Origin: Aristolochia californica
Lineage: Eukaryota > Streptophyta > Magnoliopsida > Piperales > Aristolochiaceae
Length of the DNA: 64,000 nt
Direction of reading: 5' to 3'
Assembly (NCBI GenBank): GCA_029961685.1
Contig: JARWKL010000007.1
Span: 4,546,708-4,610,707 of the forward strand
Part shown: positions 46,795 through 55,677 of the stretch, in pieces
Position numbering within the stretch: the first letter of the stretch is position 1
Layout: every line of letters starts with the position of its first letter
Notes under the pieces: generated by a model
What the model was told of the DNA's origin: nothing
Database searches by the model: none
Seen by the model: only the letters and a program-made list of their open reading frames with translations
Translations under genes and position numbers: made by a program

Positions 46795-47202
46795 ATGGGT
46801 AAGAGAAGGACGGAGATAAAGGAGATCCAGGAGAAGGATCGCAGGCAGGTGACATTCTCGATGCGACGCAAGGGTTTGTTCAAGAAGGCAGCAGAACTTT
46901 CCGTTCTGACCGGTGCTCAGGTGGCCATCTTCGCGTTTTCACTCGACGGAAAGATTTTCACCTTCGGCAAGCCCTCCGTTGATGCCGTTGTTGACGCCTA
47001 TCTTGGAGGATCGACGGGGAGCATCTCCGGTACTACTCGCTGCTGTGATGAAGAAGCTGAAGTAATTATGACGAAGATTTGCGATCTCCAGCGTCAGATC
47101 GATGTCGAGAAAGCCAAGAATCGTGTTGTGGAAGAGTTGAAGATGAACGCCAGCGTCTGCGAAGCATCTGCCGCTTGTCAACAAATCGGCATCGCAGGAT
47201 GA
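46795..47202 (+). CDS. type I (M-alpha) MADS-box protein, copy 3
   Basis: 135 residues, MADS domain from residue 1 ([11 protein letters not shown]...[17 protein letters not shown]), then AIFAFSLDGKIFTFGKPSVDAV and a helical region ([19 protein letters not shown]), ending IGIAG. Lys23 of the near-invariant SKRR is Met here, in the DNA-contacting part of the domain, and the SPGGK loop is SLDGK. The acidic +1-frame segment continues to TAA at 47273-47275, with one Asp to Val change. Its 3' flank groups it with copy 4. Open frame, but the K23M change makes normal DNA binding doubtful. Confidence 0.75.
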   Translation: MGKRRTEIKEIQEKDRRQVTFSMRRKGLFKKAAELSVLTGAQVAIFAFSLDGKIFTFGKPSVDAVVDAYLGGSTGSISGTTRCCDEEAEVIMTKICDLQRQIDVEKAKNRVVEELKMNASVCEASAACQQIGIAG

Positions 47203-48008
47203 CATGTTTGATGACTTGGAGTTGGAGTCTTTATTGAGTGGTGTTTTTCCGGAGTTCGATGTTCCTCCTTGTTAAACATAGTTCGTCATTATTGTTATTA
47301 CAGCTCCCGGTCGCTTCCTTTCGGACAGACATTCTAGAATTGTAACTATCGATCACAGTTGGGCTGATTCTTTAATTTTCCAAGCGAAGATTCTTGTTTT
47401 TATATTTTGGTATGTTGATTATCGGTGTTTGCAATTATCTTAATTTTTACTGATCACAGATGAGATACTTCTTGCTTGTATTCTTTTGTCGACAAAATTA
47501 TGCTCAGAGTCGGCTTGTGGGAATCGTGTGTTTCTAACCTTTGCTTCGTCCCAGATCAGTAATCTTCAATCGAAAAACGGAAAGTGAAAAAGAGATACTG
47601 TGGGCTGTGGGTTAGAGAGAGATTTGATAGGCAGAGGCACGTTCCACGTTTCTTTCTTTTCTCTTTCCGTTCACACTGTGGAAACCCTCTTGTCCAGCTA
47701 ACGACCAGGTCACTTACTTAAGGTGACAAGGGTGTCCAGTTGGAGGGGAACAAGGTTTTATAAACGTGATGTTATTGGTCATTATAAGTTCATTTTTTTA
47801 AAGTAATACCGAATGGGCCCTTTGGATCCTTGGGAGGGGGTTTGAAGTCTTCCTGCCTTTGTTAATGGTTGTAGCTATTTTTAATTTATCATCAGGCTTG
47901 ATGGTTTTTCATATGAATTGTTTCTTGACTAGGTCTCTAGCATCACCATGTTGGTTTCAAAAATATGTAAATGTATAAAAAATAAGTTAATCAAGGACAT
48001 CAGTCTTC

Positions 48009-48014
<6 letters not shown>
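47203..48014 (+). other. MADS 3/4-type 3' flank
   Basis: Shared with 53539-54350 and, from 47735, with 16511 on. No RRP43 exons follow in this block. Ends at the (CT)n tract where orientation flips. Confidence 0.6.
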
Positions 48015-48065
<51 letters not shown>

Positions 48066-48300
48066 TCTCATTTTCCTAGTTTTCTGTGAGTTTGAGGATT
48101 CTTGGAAGCTAAAATCACTAGATTTGCATAGTCGAAGAGGCCTTGGACATCATGGGTCCTAAGGAAGAGGACCACAACAATTAGTTTCTCAACCATTCTT
48201 CCCCTTTCCTTTCAAGTTTGAAAAAGATTCATAACCTAAGTTTAAACTGAGGTATTCCTCATATGTTAAGTATCAAGTATTAACTTATTAATCAACATGA
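48015..48300 (-). other. inverted segment relative to 16845-17212
   Basis: The sequence from the (CT)24 tract (48015-48062) to TTAACTTATTAATCAACA (near 48295) is the reverse complement of 16845-17212, while the flanks on both sides keep the forward orientation (ATCAGTCTTCACA before, GAGCACAAACTAGAG after). The equivalent part after MADS copy 4 (54330-54470) is forward, so copy 3 carries the derived inversion. It contains the micro-ORF. Confidence 0.85.
48068..48196 (-). CDS. 42-residue putative secreted peptide, inverted copy
   Basis: Minus-strand frame MVEKLIVVVLFLRTHDVQG, then LFDYANLVILASKNP and a basic end (THRKLGK). Without the 24-bp duplication of the other copy, the hydrophobic part is only about 10 residues, weaker as a signal peptide; an Arg also falls at its end. 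The two copies agree at most residues over the first 34 codons with no frameshift between them, but length equality is a coincidence of compensating changes (one gained 24 bp, the other reads 8 codons further). Confidence 0.3.
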   Translation of the reverse strand: MVEKLIVVVLFLRTHDVQGLFDYANLVILASKNPQTHRKLGK

Positions 48301-48351
48301 GCACAAACTAGAGAAAAAGTCTCGGTGGAGAAGCAACACAAAAGAAGTTGG

Positions 48352-48690
48352 TGTAAGCCTTAAATATGAATTTCTAATAACAATATAAAATTCATTATAA
48401 ATTAAACGAAAGATAAATTGTACCTCCATCCATACGCTTCAAATTCCTTCTCTCTGTTTTCTGTTCGTGTTCGGCGCTTCCAATCTCTGAGCACTCACGG
48501 CGATGGCTCAACTGAAGAGGCTTGAGTAACGAGACAGGGGACAGAAAACACATCAACCTGAAGCCAACCTCCCATCAAGGTTATTCATGGCTTCGTGTTA
48601 CCGAGGGAGTTGCAACTTCCGGAAGTTGCAACTGCTAGAAGTTTGAGACCACGTTAATGAGAAAACCGTTTCTCATAAAAACGGTTAATA
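48352..48690 (-). repeat. copia D 3' LTR
   Basis: Starts TGTAAGCC after the GTTGG duplication; inner edge at GGTTAATA, next to a polypurine tract on the minus strand (AAGTGGGAGAA). Contains the perfect hairpin TTGCAACTTCCGGAAGTTGCAA. Confidence 0.8.
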
Positions 48691-48974
48691 TTCTCCCACT
48701 TGGTCCAAACTTCTAATATAATCTTAAACCCATTCATAATCTGAATTTAAGTAATAAATACATGAATCATGGCGATAGGTCCTCTAATAACGAGTATTAT
48801 CTTCCATGTATTACAATATATGTATTACTTATACTTTATGAATAAACCATATGTTTACTCTTGGTCCAACACAGATGAATTTTGTCAAAATTAATGTGCA
48901 CATAAATATGAGAAAAAAACATCACATTAATTAAGAATTTCACTGAAATAACATTGTTCATACAATGAAAAATT

Positions 48975-49470
48975 TACATAATGGAACCAAGTCCCATATT
49001 CACAACATGATCCTTGAATTTAAACGGTAGCATGCCCTTAGTCAAAGGATCTGTGATCATTTAGTCAGTGCTGATGTGCTCAATGACCACTTTCTTTTCT
49101 TTAACACGTTCTCTTATGGCCAAATACTTTATGTCGATGTATTTACTTTGACTTCTATTTTTGTTGTTCTTAGCCATAGAAACAGCAGCTGAATTATCGC
49201 AATATATTCTTAATGACCTAGAGATAGAATCCATAATTCTAAACCCAGAAATGAAACTCTTAAGCCATGCACCATGTGAAGTAGCCTCAAAACAGGAAAC
49301 TAACTCGGCCTCCATAGTCGACGTAGCGGTCAAAATCTGTTTGGCACTCCTCTATGATATTGCTCCACTGGCCAACAAGAAAATGTATCCTGATGTTGAT
49401 TTACGGGAATCAATACAGCCAGAAAAGTCAGAATCTGAGTAACCAATGACTTTACCAATGTAAATCATGC
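48975..49470 (-). pseudogene. copia D RNase H fragment
   Basis: Minus strand: GYSDSDFSGCIDSRKSTSGY, SAKQILTATSTMEAELV, LRIYCDNSAAVSMAKN, SKYIDIKYLAIRERV, then after a stop MITDPLTKGMLPF. The catalytic pattern (YSDSDF, MEAE, DNSAA) is retained but two in-frame stops are present (one TAG at a conserved Trp). No RT precedes it. Confidence 0.85.
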
Positions 49471-49559
49471 TTAAAAATCAAATCAACTGACATAAAAAAC
49501 ATTGCCTGTGGGCTAAATGTTTTTTAATTCAAGCAGATTCAATATTCTTTATGAATAAA

Positions 49560-49990
49560 CTTGATGATAAAACTATCAAATTATTTATGAATTCATAATT
49601 CTTGTGGGTAAATTATGAATAATTTGATATTTTATCCTAATTAATATACTCAAATATAATAAAAGTTCATGTGGGATAAAATTTATTATATTAAGTATAA
49701 TTAATTACAATTAATTTCTACTTTTTATTTATGATAAAACTATCAAATTATTTATGAATTCATAATCTCTGTGGGTAAATTATGAATAACTTGATATTTT
49801 ATCCTAACTAATAAACTCAAATATAATAAAAATTCATTTGGGATAAAATTTATTATATCAATTAAAATTAGTTACAATTAATGTCTAATATTCTTTATGT
49901 GATCCTAATCACAATATATAATTTTTATTAAGTTAAAGATGTTGTGGCTACTTTCTAATTAATAAAAATTATATGGATCACTAGACATTA
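49560..49990 (-). repeat. copia D leader: tandem hairpin array
   Basis: A 167-bp unit starting ATGATAAAACTATCAAATTA occurs at 49564 and 49731. Each unit contains two long inverted repeats, for example ATCAAATTAT...ATAATTTGAT and AATTAATATACT...AGTATAATTAATT, around loops that read ACCCACAAGAAT and ATCCCACATGAAC on the element strand. A fifth hairpin (AATATATAATTTTTATTAA with TTAATAAAAATTATAT, 49914-49974) follows. Placed between the 5' side of the element and the RNase H scrap, as expected for an untranslated leader. Confidence 0.65.
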
Positions 49991-50192
49991 AATCTCAAAA
50001 ATATATGAGAATAGCATAATTATAACTGACACTAACATTTTATCATTTTGCACAAAATATTCTCATAAGATATGCATAATTAAAAATTATAATATTATGC
50101 ATAACTTCAATTTCATGCATTTACATATATGCCAAAAAAATGCATAAAACTGTAACAGGAAATAAATTTAAAATTTCCTATATGTTTAACAG

Positions 50193-50275
50193 CTCACGGC
50201 CAGTGGCCTAATGGTCACTGGCGCAAGTTATTTTCCCAGCGCGTGGGTTCGAATCCCGTCGCCGCAAAACCAATT
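50193..50275 (+). other. tRNA-like Pol III promoter unit (SINE head candidate)
   Basis: TGGCCTAATGG fits the A box and GGTTCGAATCC is a perfect B box about 46 bp further; the region ends TCGCCGCA, like an acceptor stem, but the 5' arm does not pair with it, so it is not a tRNA gene. A run of T follows at 50342. This is the head structure of plant tRNA-derived SINEs; no clear 3' end or TSD found. Confidence 0.5.
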
Positions 50276-50828
50276 TAAGCACCGAGTCGTCTTCGCCCCG
50301 GAACGGCGGGCCAACTCAACTCGTCCGAGTCGACTCGACAGTTTTTTTTTTTTCGAGTCAACCCGACCTGAGTCGCGATTGCCGAGTTGGAACGGCGAGT
50401 CGCAGAAAACTCGTCCCGAGCCAACTCGATGGTATTTACAAAAAAATCTTATGAATTTAATTTCATGCTTCTGCGCGCTAGAGGTCGTCTTCAACCTCCA
50501 GCCGCGTGCGTGCATAAAGAAGGTTCACCGGCGTTCTGCCGACGTTCTTTCAACTTGTCAACGCCAGAAAATATGTCGAAATTGTCGCCGGCGTCGGCGC
50601 TGCATCTCCAACGCTCTCAGGCGTCACGAGAGAGCCACCGACAGTCCCGTACAGAGCACGAACAGAGACTGTCGGCACCAGTAGTTTTATACAATGTCGA
50701 TGCCGGCAAACCGTGCAGAATGGTCGCTGGCGTCGGTGCTGCGTCGTTCTCCAATGCTTTTCGCCAATGCAAGAGCCCCGGCTCCCACAAACGTGAAGCG
50801 CACAGAATTTGTTTTTTAAAAAAAAAAC
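50276..50828. other. GC-rich block inside copia D
   Basis: Unlike the AT-rich rest of the element, this part is rich in CG and in ACTCGNCTCG- and GCGTCGGCG-like words. Frames on both strands (50211-50684, 50387-50854) have no recognisable domain. Probably foreign sequence picked up by the element or by the SINE-like unit. Confidence 0.4.
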
Positions 50829-51128
50829 AGAGCCTTAAATTCATTATAAATTAAATGAAAGATAAATCGTACCTCCATCCATACGTTTCAAATTCCTTCT
50901 CTCTGTTTTCTGTTCGTGTTCGGCGCTTCCGATCTCTGAGCACTCACGGCGATGGTTCAACTGAAGAGGCTTGAGTGACGAGACAGGGGACCGAAAACAC
51001 ATCAACCTGAAGCCAACCTCCCATTAAGGTTATTCATGGCTTCGTGTTATCAAGGGAGTTGCAACTTCCGGAAGTTGCAACTGCCAGAAGTTTGAGACCA
51101 CGTTAATGAGAAAACCGTTAACAGTTGG

Positions 51129-51417
51129 AGGAAGAAGAGATGGCTAGAGAAAATCCTTGGGGAGGAACAATTAGGATTTTTTTCCAAGACAAAGTTACCC
51201 TTATACTTGATCAGATGGTAACCACCCCGATCCCTGTTGATCGAATATTAACTCTCTTCTAGATTTTGATGATAACGAAACTTAATTGAACTAACAATTA
51301 TAAATCTACTATTGCATATACATTTTCTTAAAGAGAGACCAAATTCAAGGTCTAAAGCATTGAATCTACACAAGCTTTTCAAATACCTCAAGTTCCATGG
51401 AATGTCAAAGAACTCTT
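51129..51417 (+). other. continuation of duplicated block after copia D
   Basis: Closely similar to 17286-17575 (GGAGGAAGAAGAGATGGC onward). No gene of its own; leads into the PPR fragment. Confidence 0.6.
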
Positions 51418-51671
51418 GATAAAGTAGCCTCAAAAGATTGTCCAAATTTAGAAGGAAACCAAATGACGTATCATGCACAGGCATGTTCTCTGCTTGTAGT
51501 CACATGGGTTTGGTCGATGACGGGCAGAGACTTCATGCTACTCTGACTAGAGATTTTGGCTTGAACCATGGATTGAACACTGTGGTTGTATTGCAGTGGC
51601 TGGATGTGTGCCTCAAAGACGTAGAGACTTGTAGGATCGTGAAGTGTCGAACTCTAGGCTCATGGTTATAA
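51418..51671 (+). pseudogene. PPR protein fragment, copy 2
   Basis: Reads KFRRKPNDVSCTGMFSACSH, then GLVDDGQRLHATLTRDFGLN, the typical start of a late PPR motif in PLS-class pentatricopeptide proteins (organelle RNA processing). It then leaves frame (the EHYGC-type part is in another frame) and ends at a stop 51669-51671. Only about 60 codons of a protein normally several hundred long remain. The sister fragment at 18345 lost the KPND part. Confidence 0.7.
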
Positions 51672-51881
51672 AATGGAATTACTAGATTAAAGTATTCACT
51701 TTATATATTTTTATTATTTAATTTTCTAATTTATATAGTTATATTTTGTGAAGTTGAGTCCAAAGCCCATCCCAAAACGACTAGCCAACTTAGGAAGCCT
51801 TTTTTCCAACTAATAAAATCAAGATTTTTGTACTTACTAATCCATGTGGAACTATTCCTTAACATTCTCCCTCATGTGTAA

Positions 51882-52092
51882 ACCCTCTTTTGCAGCTCTA
51901 CAAGTGGATAATTTAAACGTAGGCCCTCTTTTTGTGGCTTTACAAGTGGATAATTTAGGTGTAGACCCTCTTTTTTGTGGCTCTACAAGTAGATAATTTT
52001 GGTGTATACCCTCTTTTTATGGTTCTACAAGTGAATAATTTTGGTGTAGACCCCTATTTTTGTGGCTCTACAAGTGGATAATTTAGGTGTAA
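51882..52092. repeat. 42/43-bp minisatellite, five units
   Basis: Each unit has ACCCTCTTTTTGTGG, CTCTACAAGTGGATAATTT and GGTGTAGA. Units start near 51882, 51929, 51968, 52009 and 52051. It is bracketed by two copies of GAAGTTGGGTC...CATCCCAAAA...GACTA (51742 and 52124), so the whole stretch could be a small element with direct-repeat ends. Confidence 0.75.
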
Positions 52093-52454
52093 ATCTACAT
52101 TTAAATACCTACTTTGATATTATGTGAAGTTGGGTCTAAAACTCATCCCAAAATGACTAACCAACTTAGGAAGCCTTTTTCTCAAAAAAAAATAACTCAA
52201 GATCTACTTATCAATCTATGTGGGACTATTCCATAATATTTTTATTATTTAATTTTATAATTTATGTTAGTTATATTTACTTTATGTTTTAAATTTCTAG
52301 CGAGAAGAAAAGAATTTTTTTAAAAAAAATAAAAAATAAATAAAAAATAAAAAATAAATATTAAGGCTGGAATCGTTCTAATCCACCCCAAGTTGTTCGT
52401 GACTTGGAGTTAATTCGCTATATTCATGTGCTAAATGGTATCCATATAAATAGC

Positions 52455-52690
52455 CAGAATGGCAAAAGAAAAAAATGTTGTCCACAAATGGACTGAGCTA
52501 GAGGGGAGAATAGAAAGAAGGGGAGAGAAATGCAAAGGAAAAAAAAAAAGAGGAAGAAAAAGAGAAAAAGGAAAAAGAGGGGAAGGAAAAAAGAAAAAAG
52601 AAGGGGTGAAAAGAAAAAAGAAAACAGGAGAAGATGGAATAAACGAAAAATAAAAATAGAAGACGAAAAATTGAAAAAGAAAAAAAATAA
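52455..52690. repeat. purine tract
   Basis: Almost pure A/G on the + strand from about 52500 to 52690 with words such as GGAAGAAAAAGAG. Lys/Glu/Arg-rich frames here are low complexity and not genes. Confidence 0.8.
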
Positions 52691-53056
52691 AAATAAAAAT
52701 ATTACCCAATTTAAAAAGGATAAATTACAAGTATAATGAAAAATAAGAGGATAAGGAAAAATGAAAAAAAGATTAATTAATTTTTTAAAAATATTAAAAA
52801 TTTAATGTGATATTTGTAGCTGATGGGTTTTTATTGGTCTTCAATGTTCAAAGATGTTGTTGAATTGGGTAATAAGTGTTCTAATACGTGTTCCGCTTGA
52901 ATGGGTAAAAACTTAGGTATACTTTTCAAAGCAATATATTCCTTAAGGCAGCAATTTTATTACTCGGGTCGGACATCCGCATCGGGCTCTGGGTATCGGA
53001 TCCTAAGCGGGTTCGAGATTCAGATAGGAAAGCACCGCGCGCTTTCGCTTTCCGCT

Positions 53057-53066
53057 TATATATAAG
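53057..53066 (+). promoter_or_regulatory. TATA box of MADS copy 4
   Basis: TATATATAAG replaces the TATTTAAG of the other copies at the same place, 65-74 bp before the ATG; a closer match to a canonical TATA box. Confidence 0.6.
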
Positions 53067-53130
53067 AGGACCAAACGCACAGCACCAGAAGAACTGCCAA
53101 GTGCGACCGCGGGAAACTAAAGAGTGAAGG

Positions 53131-53538
53131 ATGGAGAAGAGAAGGACGGAGATAAAAGAGATCCAGGAGAAAGATCGCAGGCAGGTGACATTCTCGAAGC
53201 GACGCAAGGGTTTGTTCAAAAAGGCAGCAGAGCTTTCCGTTCTGACCGGTGCTCAGGTGGCCATCTTCGCGTTTTCACCCGGCGGAAAGATTTTCACCTT
53301 CGGCCAGCCCTCAGTTGATGCCGTTGTTGACGCCTATCTTGGAGGATCGACGGGGAGCATCTCCGGTACTAATCGCTGCTGTGATGAAGAAGCTGAAGTA
53401 ATTATGACGAATATTTGCGATCTCCAGCGTCTGATCGATGTCGAGAAAGCCAAGAATCGTGTTGTGGAAGAGTTGAAGATGAACGCCAGCGTCTGCGAAG
53501 CATCTGCCGCTTGTCAACAAATCGGCATCGCAGGATGA
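53131..53538 (+). CDS. type I (M-alpha) MADS-box protein, copy 4
   Basis: 135 residues with the best-conserved MADS domain of the cluster: [17 protein letters not shown] is intact and is followed by [22 protein letters not shown]. Gly2 is Glu (MEKRR). The coiled helical part has Leu for Gln in LQRLIDVEK. It ends IGIAG like copy 3; the acidic +1-frame segment reaches TAA at 53619-53621. With an intact domain and a strong TATA box this is the likeliest functional copy. AGL62-like proteins work as heterodimers with other type I MADS proteins; none of another subclass is in the window. Confidence 0.8.
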   Translation: MEKRRTEIKEIQEKDRRQVTFSKRRKGLFKKAAELSVLTGAQVAIFAFSPGGKIFTFGQPSVDAVVDAYLGGSTGSISGTNRCCDEEAEVIMTNICDLQRLIDVEKAKNRVVEELKMNASVCEASAACQQIGIAG

Positions 53539-54465
53539 CATGTTTGATGACTTGGAGTTGGAGTCTTTATTGAGTGGTGATTTTCCGAAGCTCGATGTTC
53601 CTCCTTGTTAAACGTAGTTCGTCATTGTTGTTACTGCAGCTCCTGGTCGCTTCCTTTCGGACACACATTCTAGAATTGTAACTATCGATCACAGTTGGGC
53701 TGATTCTTTAATTTTCCAAGCGAAGATTCTTGTTTTTATATTTTGGTAGGTTGATTATCGGTGTTTGCAATTATCTTAATTTTTACCGATCACAGATCAA
53801 ATACTTCTTGCTTGTATTCTTTTGTCGTCAAAATTATGCTCAGAGTCGGCGGGTGGGAATCGTCTGTTTCTAAACTTTGCTTCGTCCTAGATCAGAAATC
53901 TTCAATCAAAAAACGGAAAGTGAAAAAGAGATACTGTAGGCTGTGGGTTAGAGAGAGATTTGATAGGCAGAGGCACGTTCCACGTTTCTTTCTTTTCTCT
54001 TTCCGTTCACACTGTGGAAACCCACTTGTCCAGCTAAAGACCAGGTCACTTACTTAAGGTGACAAGGGTGTCAAGTTGGAGTGCAACAAGGTTTTATAAA
54101 CATGATGTTATTGGTCATTATAAGTTCATTTTTTTAAAAAAAACTAATACCAAATGGACCCTTTGGATCCTTGGTTTGAAGTCCTTCCCTTTCCATAATC
54201 TCTCCTTTGTTAATGGTTGTAGCTATCATCAGGCTTAATAGTTTTTCTAATGAATGGTTTCTTGACTATGTCTCTAGTTGGTTTCAAAAATATGTAAATA
54301 TATAAAAAAATAAGTTAACCAATGATATCAGTCTTCACATAATTACAACAGAGTGATAAATATATAACAATACACCATGACCTAAACTATGTTGCTTAAT
54401 AAGTTAATACATGATACTTAACATATGAGGAATACCTCAATTTAAACTTAGGTTATGAACCTTTT
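53539..54465 (+). other. MADS 3/4-type 3' flank, copy 4
   Basis: Similar to 47203-48014 and then to 16790-16925. The 98-residue frame at 53761-54057 is not kept in the other copies and is not called. Similarity stops at the copia scrap. Confidence 0.55.
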
Positions 54466-54655
54466 TCAAACCTCACAATGAAATTTTGACCTTACTTTAA
54501 GAGAAGGAAACATATAATGAAGAGGCTTTGCAGATGGATCACCCAACCGATTGTGCCATAACCGTATATCATTTTCAGTAGTAGAAACCATATTTATTTT
54601 CGGCACGTCCAAGTAGTAAAGGCCCCTTTGTTCATGGCCTCCACCAATCACCTAA
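54466..54655 (-). pseudogene. copia GAG-pre-integrase scrap
   Basis: A minus frame reads GGHEQRGLYYLDVPK and IRLWHNRLGDPSAKPLHYMF, the GAG-pre-integrase domain of a copia element (usual LGHPS is LGDPS). Only about 60 codons remain, joined to the micro-ORF-type flank on one side and to the 5138-like repeat on the other. Confidence 0.8.
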
Positions 54656-54902
54656 TATAATTTTTTTTTTAAAAATAATTTTCTTGTTTAATAAATAAAT
54701 TTATTATTATTTTATTAAAATATTAAATAAAGAATACATAACAAAATAATATGTATAATAAAATCCAATTTTTTTTACAATCAATATTTTTTTTGGTCAA
54801 AATATAAAAAATTATAAATTATATAAAAAACTATACACCATCTATAGGAGGACCTAGGAGTTGTTGGCTCTGAGTCTACATATTTCTCAGCTACTCCTAA
54901 GT
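54656..54902. repeat. partner of the 5138-5395 repeat
   Basis: AT-rich and ends in ACTATACACCATCTATAGGAGG and TCTCAGCTACTCC like its partner upstream of MADS copy 1. Confidence 0.6.
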
Positions 54903-55149
54903 AGGGGTGGCATCGAGCCGAACCGAGCTTGAACCTGTCTATATTCAAGCCGAGCTTCAAGTCAAACCTCGTCTCGAGCCTAAAATTGTTATCGAGCTCG
55001 AGCCCAAAAATTTTAACCGAGCTCGAGACGAACTCGAGCCTCAACATACATTTAAAATTTTGTAAAAAATATATATCAAATAAATTATATATAAAATTAT
55101 ACATAAATTTTACATAAAATTGAGTATAATCTATGTATATAATACTTGT

Positions 55150-55380
55150 ATAAAATTCGGCATGACCTTTACTTAAAATTGGGCATAATCAATATACATA
55201 ATACCTGCATAAACACTCCATAAATACTCCATATACACTCCATAAATACTCCATAAACACTCCATAAACACTCCATAAAATTATTTATACATTCCATAAA
55301 CACTCCATGAAATTGTTTATACAATTCATAAAATAGTCTAAACACTTCATACACTGCATAATATTATAAATAAACTTCAT
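55150..55380. repeat. CACTCCATAAA short tandem words
   Basis: CACTCCATAAA or close variants occur about ten times between 55215 and 55340, in the 3' non-coding side of the hAT element. Confidence 0.6.
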
Positions 55381-55677
55381 ACAATAATCAAACACAAAAA
55401 AATTAAATGAAATATCACTATCAATTTACAATCACCCAAATAAAACCTATAAATCCATTATAAAATTAAAAATTATAGTTGTTTCTCTTAATGCTAGAAA
55501 ATAATATACGTCCCTGCATGAGCAAAATCTCCACCTATGACAAAAACAAAAAAATAAAATTAGTTATTGTCAGATAAAAAAATACTCTTCCACTACTAGT
55601 TACTTAATGTCGTTAAAAATATTAAAATTACCATGATGAGAGAAACATGAAAAATCATGTAGCTGGTAACATTATCT

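Larger units (their letters stand above)
48352..51123 (-). mobile_element. copia element D, internally deleted
   Basis: LTR-bounded insertion of 2,772 bp with perfect GTTGG duplication (48347-48351, 51124-51128); the paralogous empty site is at 17281 (AGTAGTTGGAGGAAG). Left LTR 48352-48690 and right LTR about 50829-51123 share nearly all their sequence (CCTCCATCCATACG, GTTCGTGTTCGGCGCTTCC, TTGCAACTTCCGGAAGTTGCAAC). Of the coding region only an RNase H fragment remains; the rest is leader hairpins, a tRNA-like unit and a GC-rich block. It would need proteins in trans. Confidence 0.9.

Noticed and set aside
50193..50275. A functional tRNA gene
   Set aside because: A and B boxes fit, but the 5' arm does not pair with the 3' acceptor-like end and no clean cloverleaf could be drawn.
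52459..52736. Lys/Arg/Glu-rich frames
   Set aside because: Purine tract; composition alone explains the open frames.
53761..54057. 98-residue frame after MADS copy 4
   Set aside because: Equivalent sequence after copies 1, 2, 3 and 5 is broken in different ways; more likely non-coding flank.
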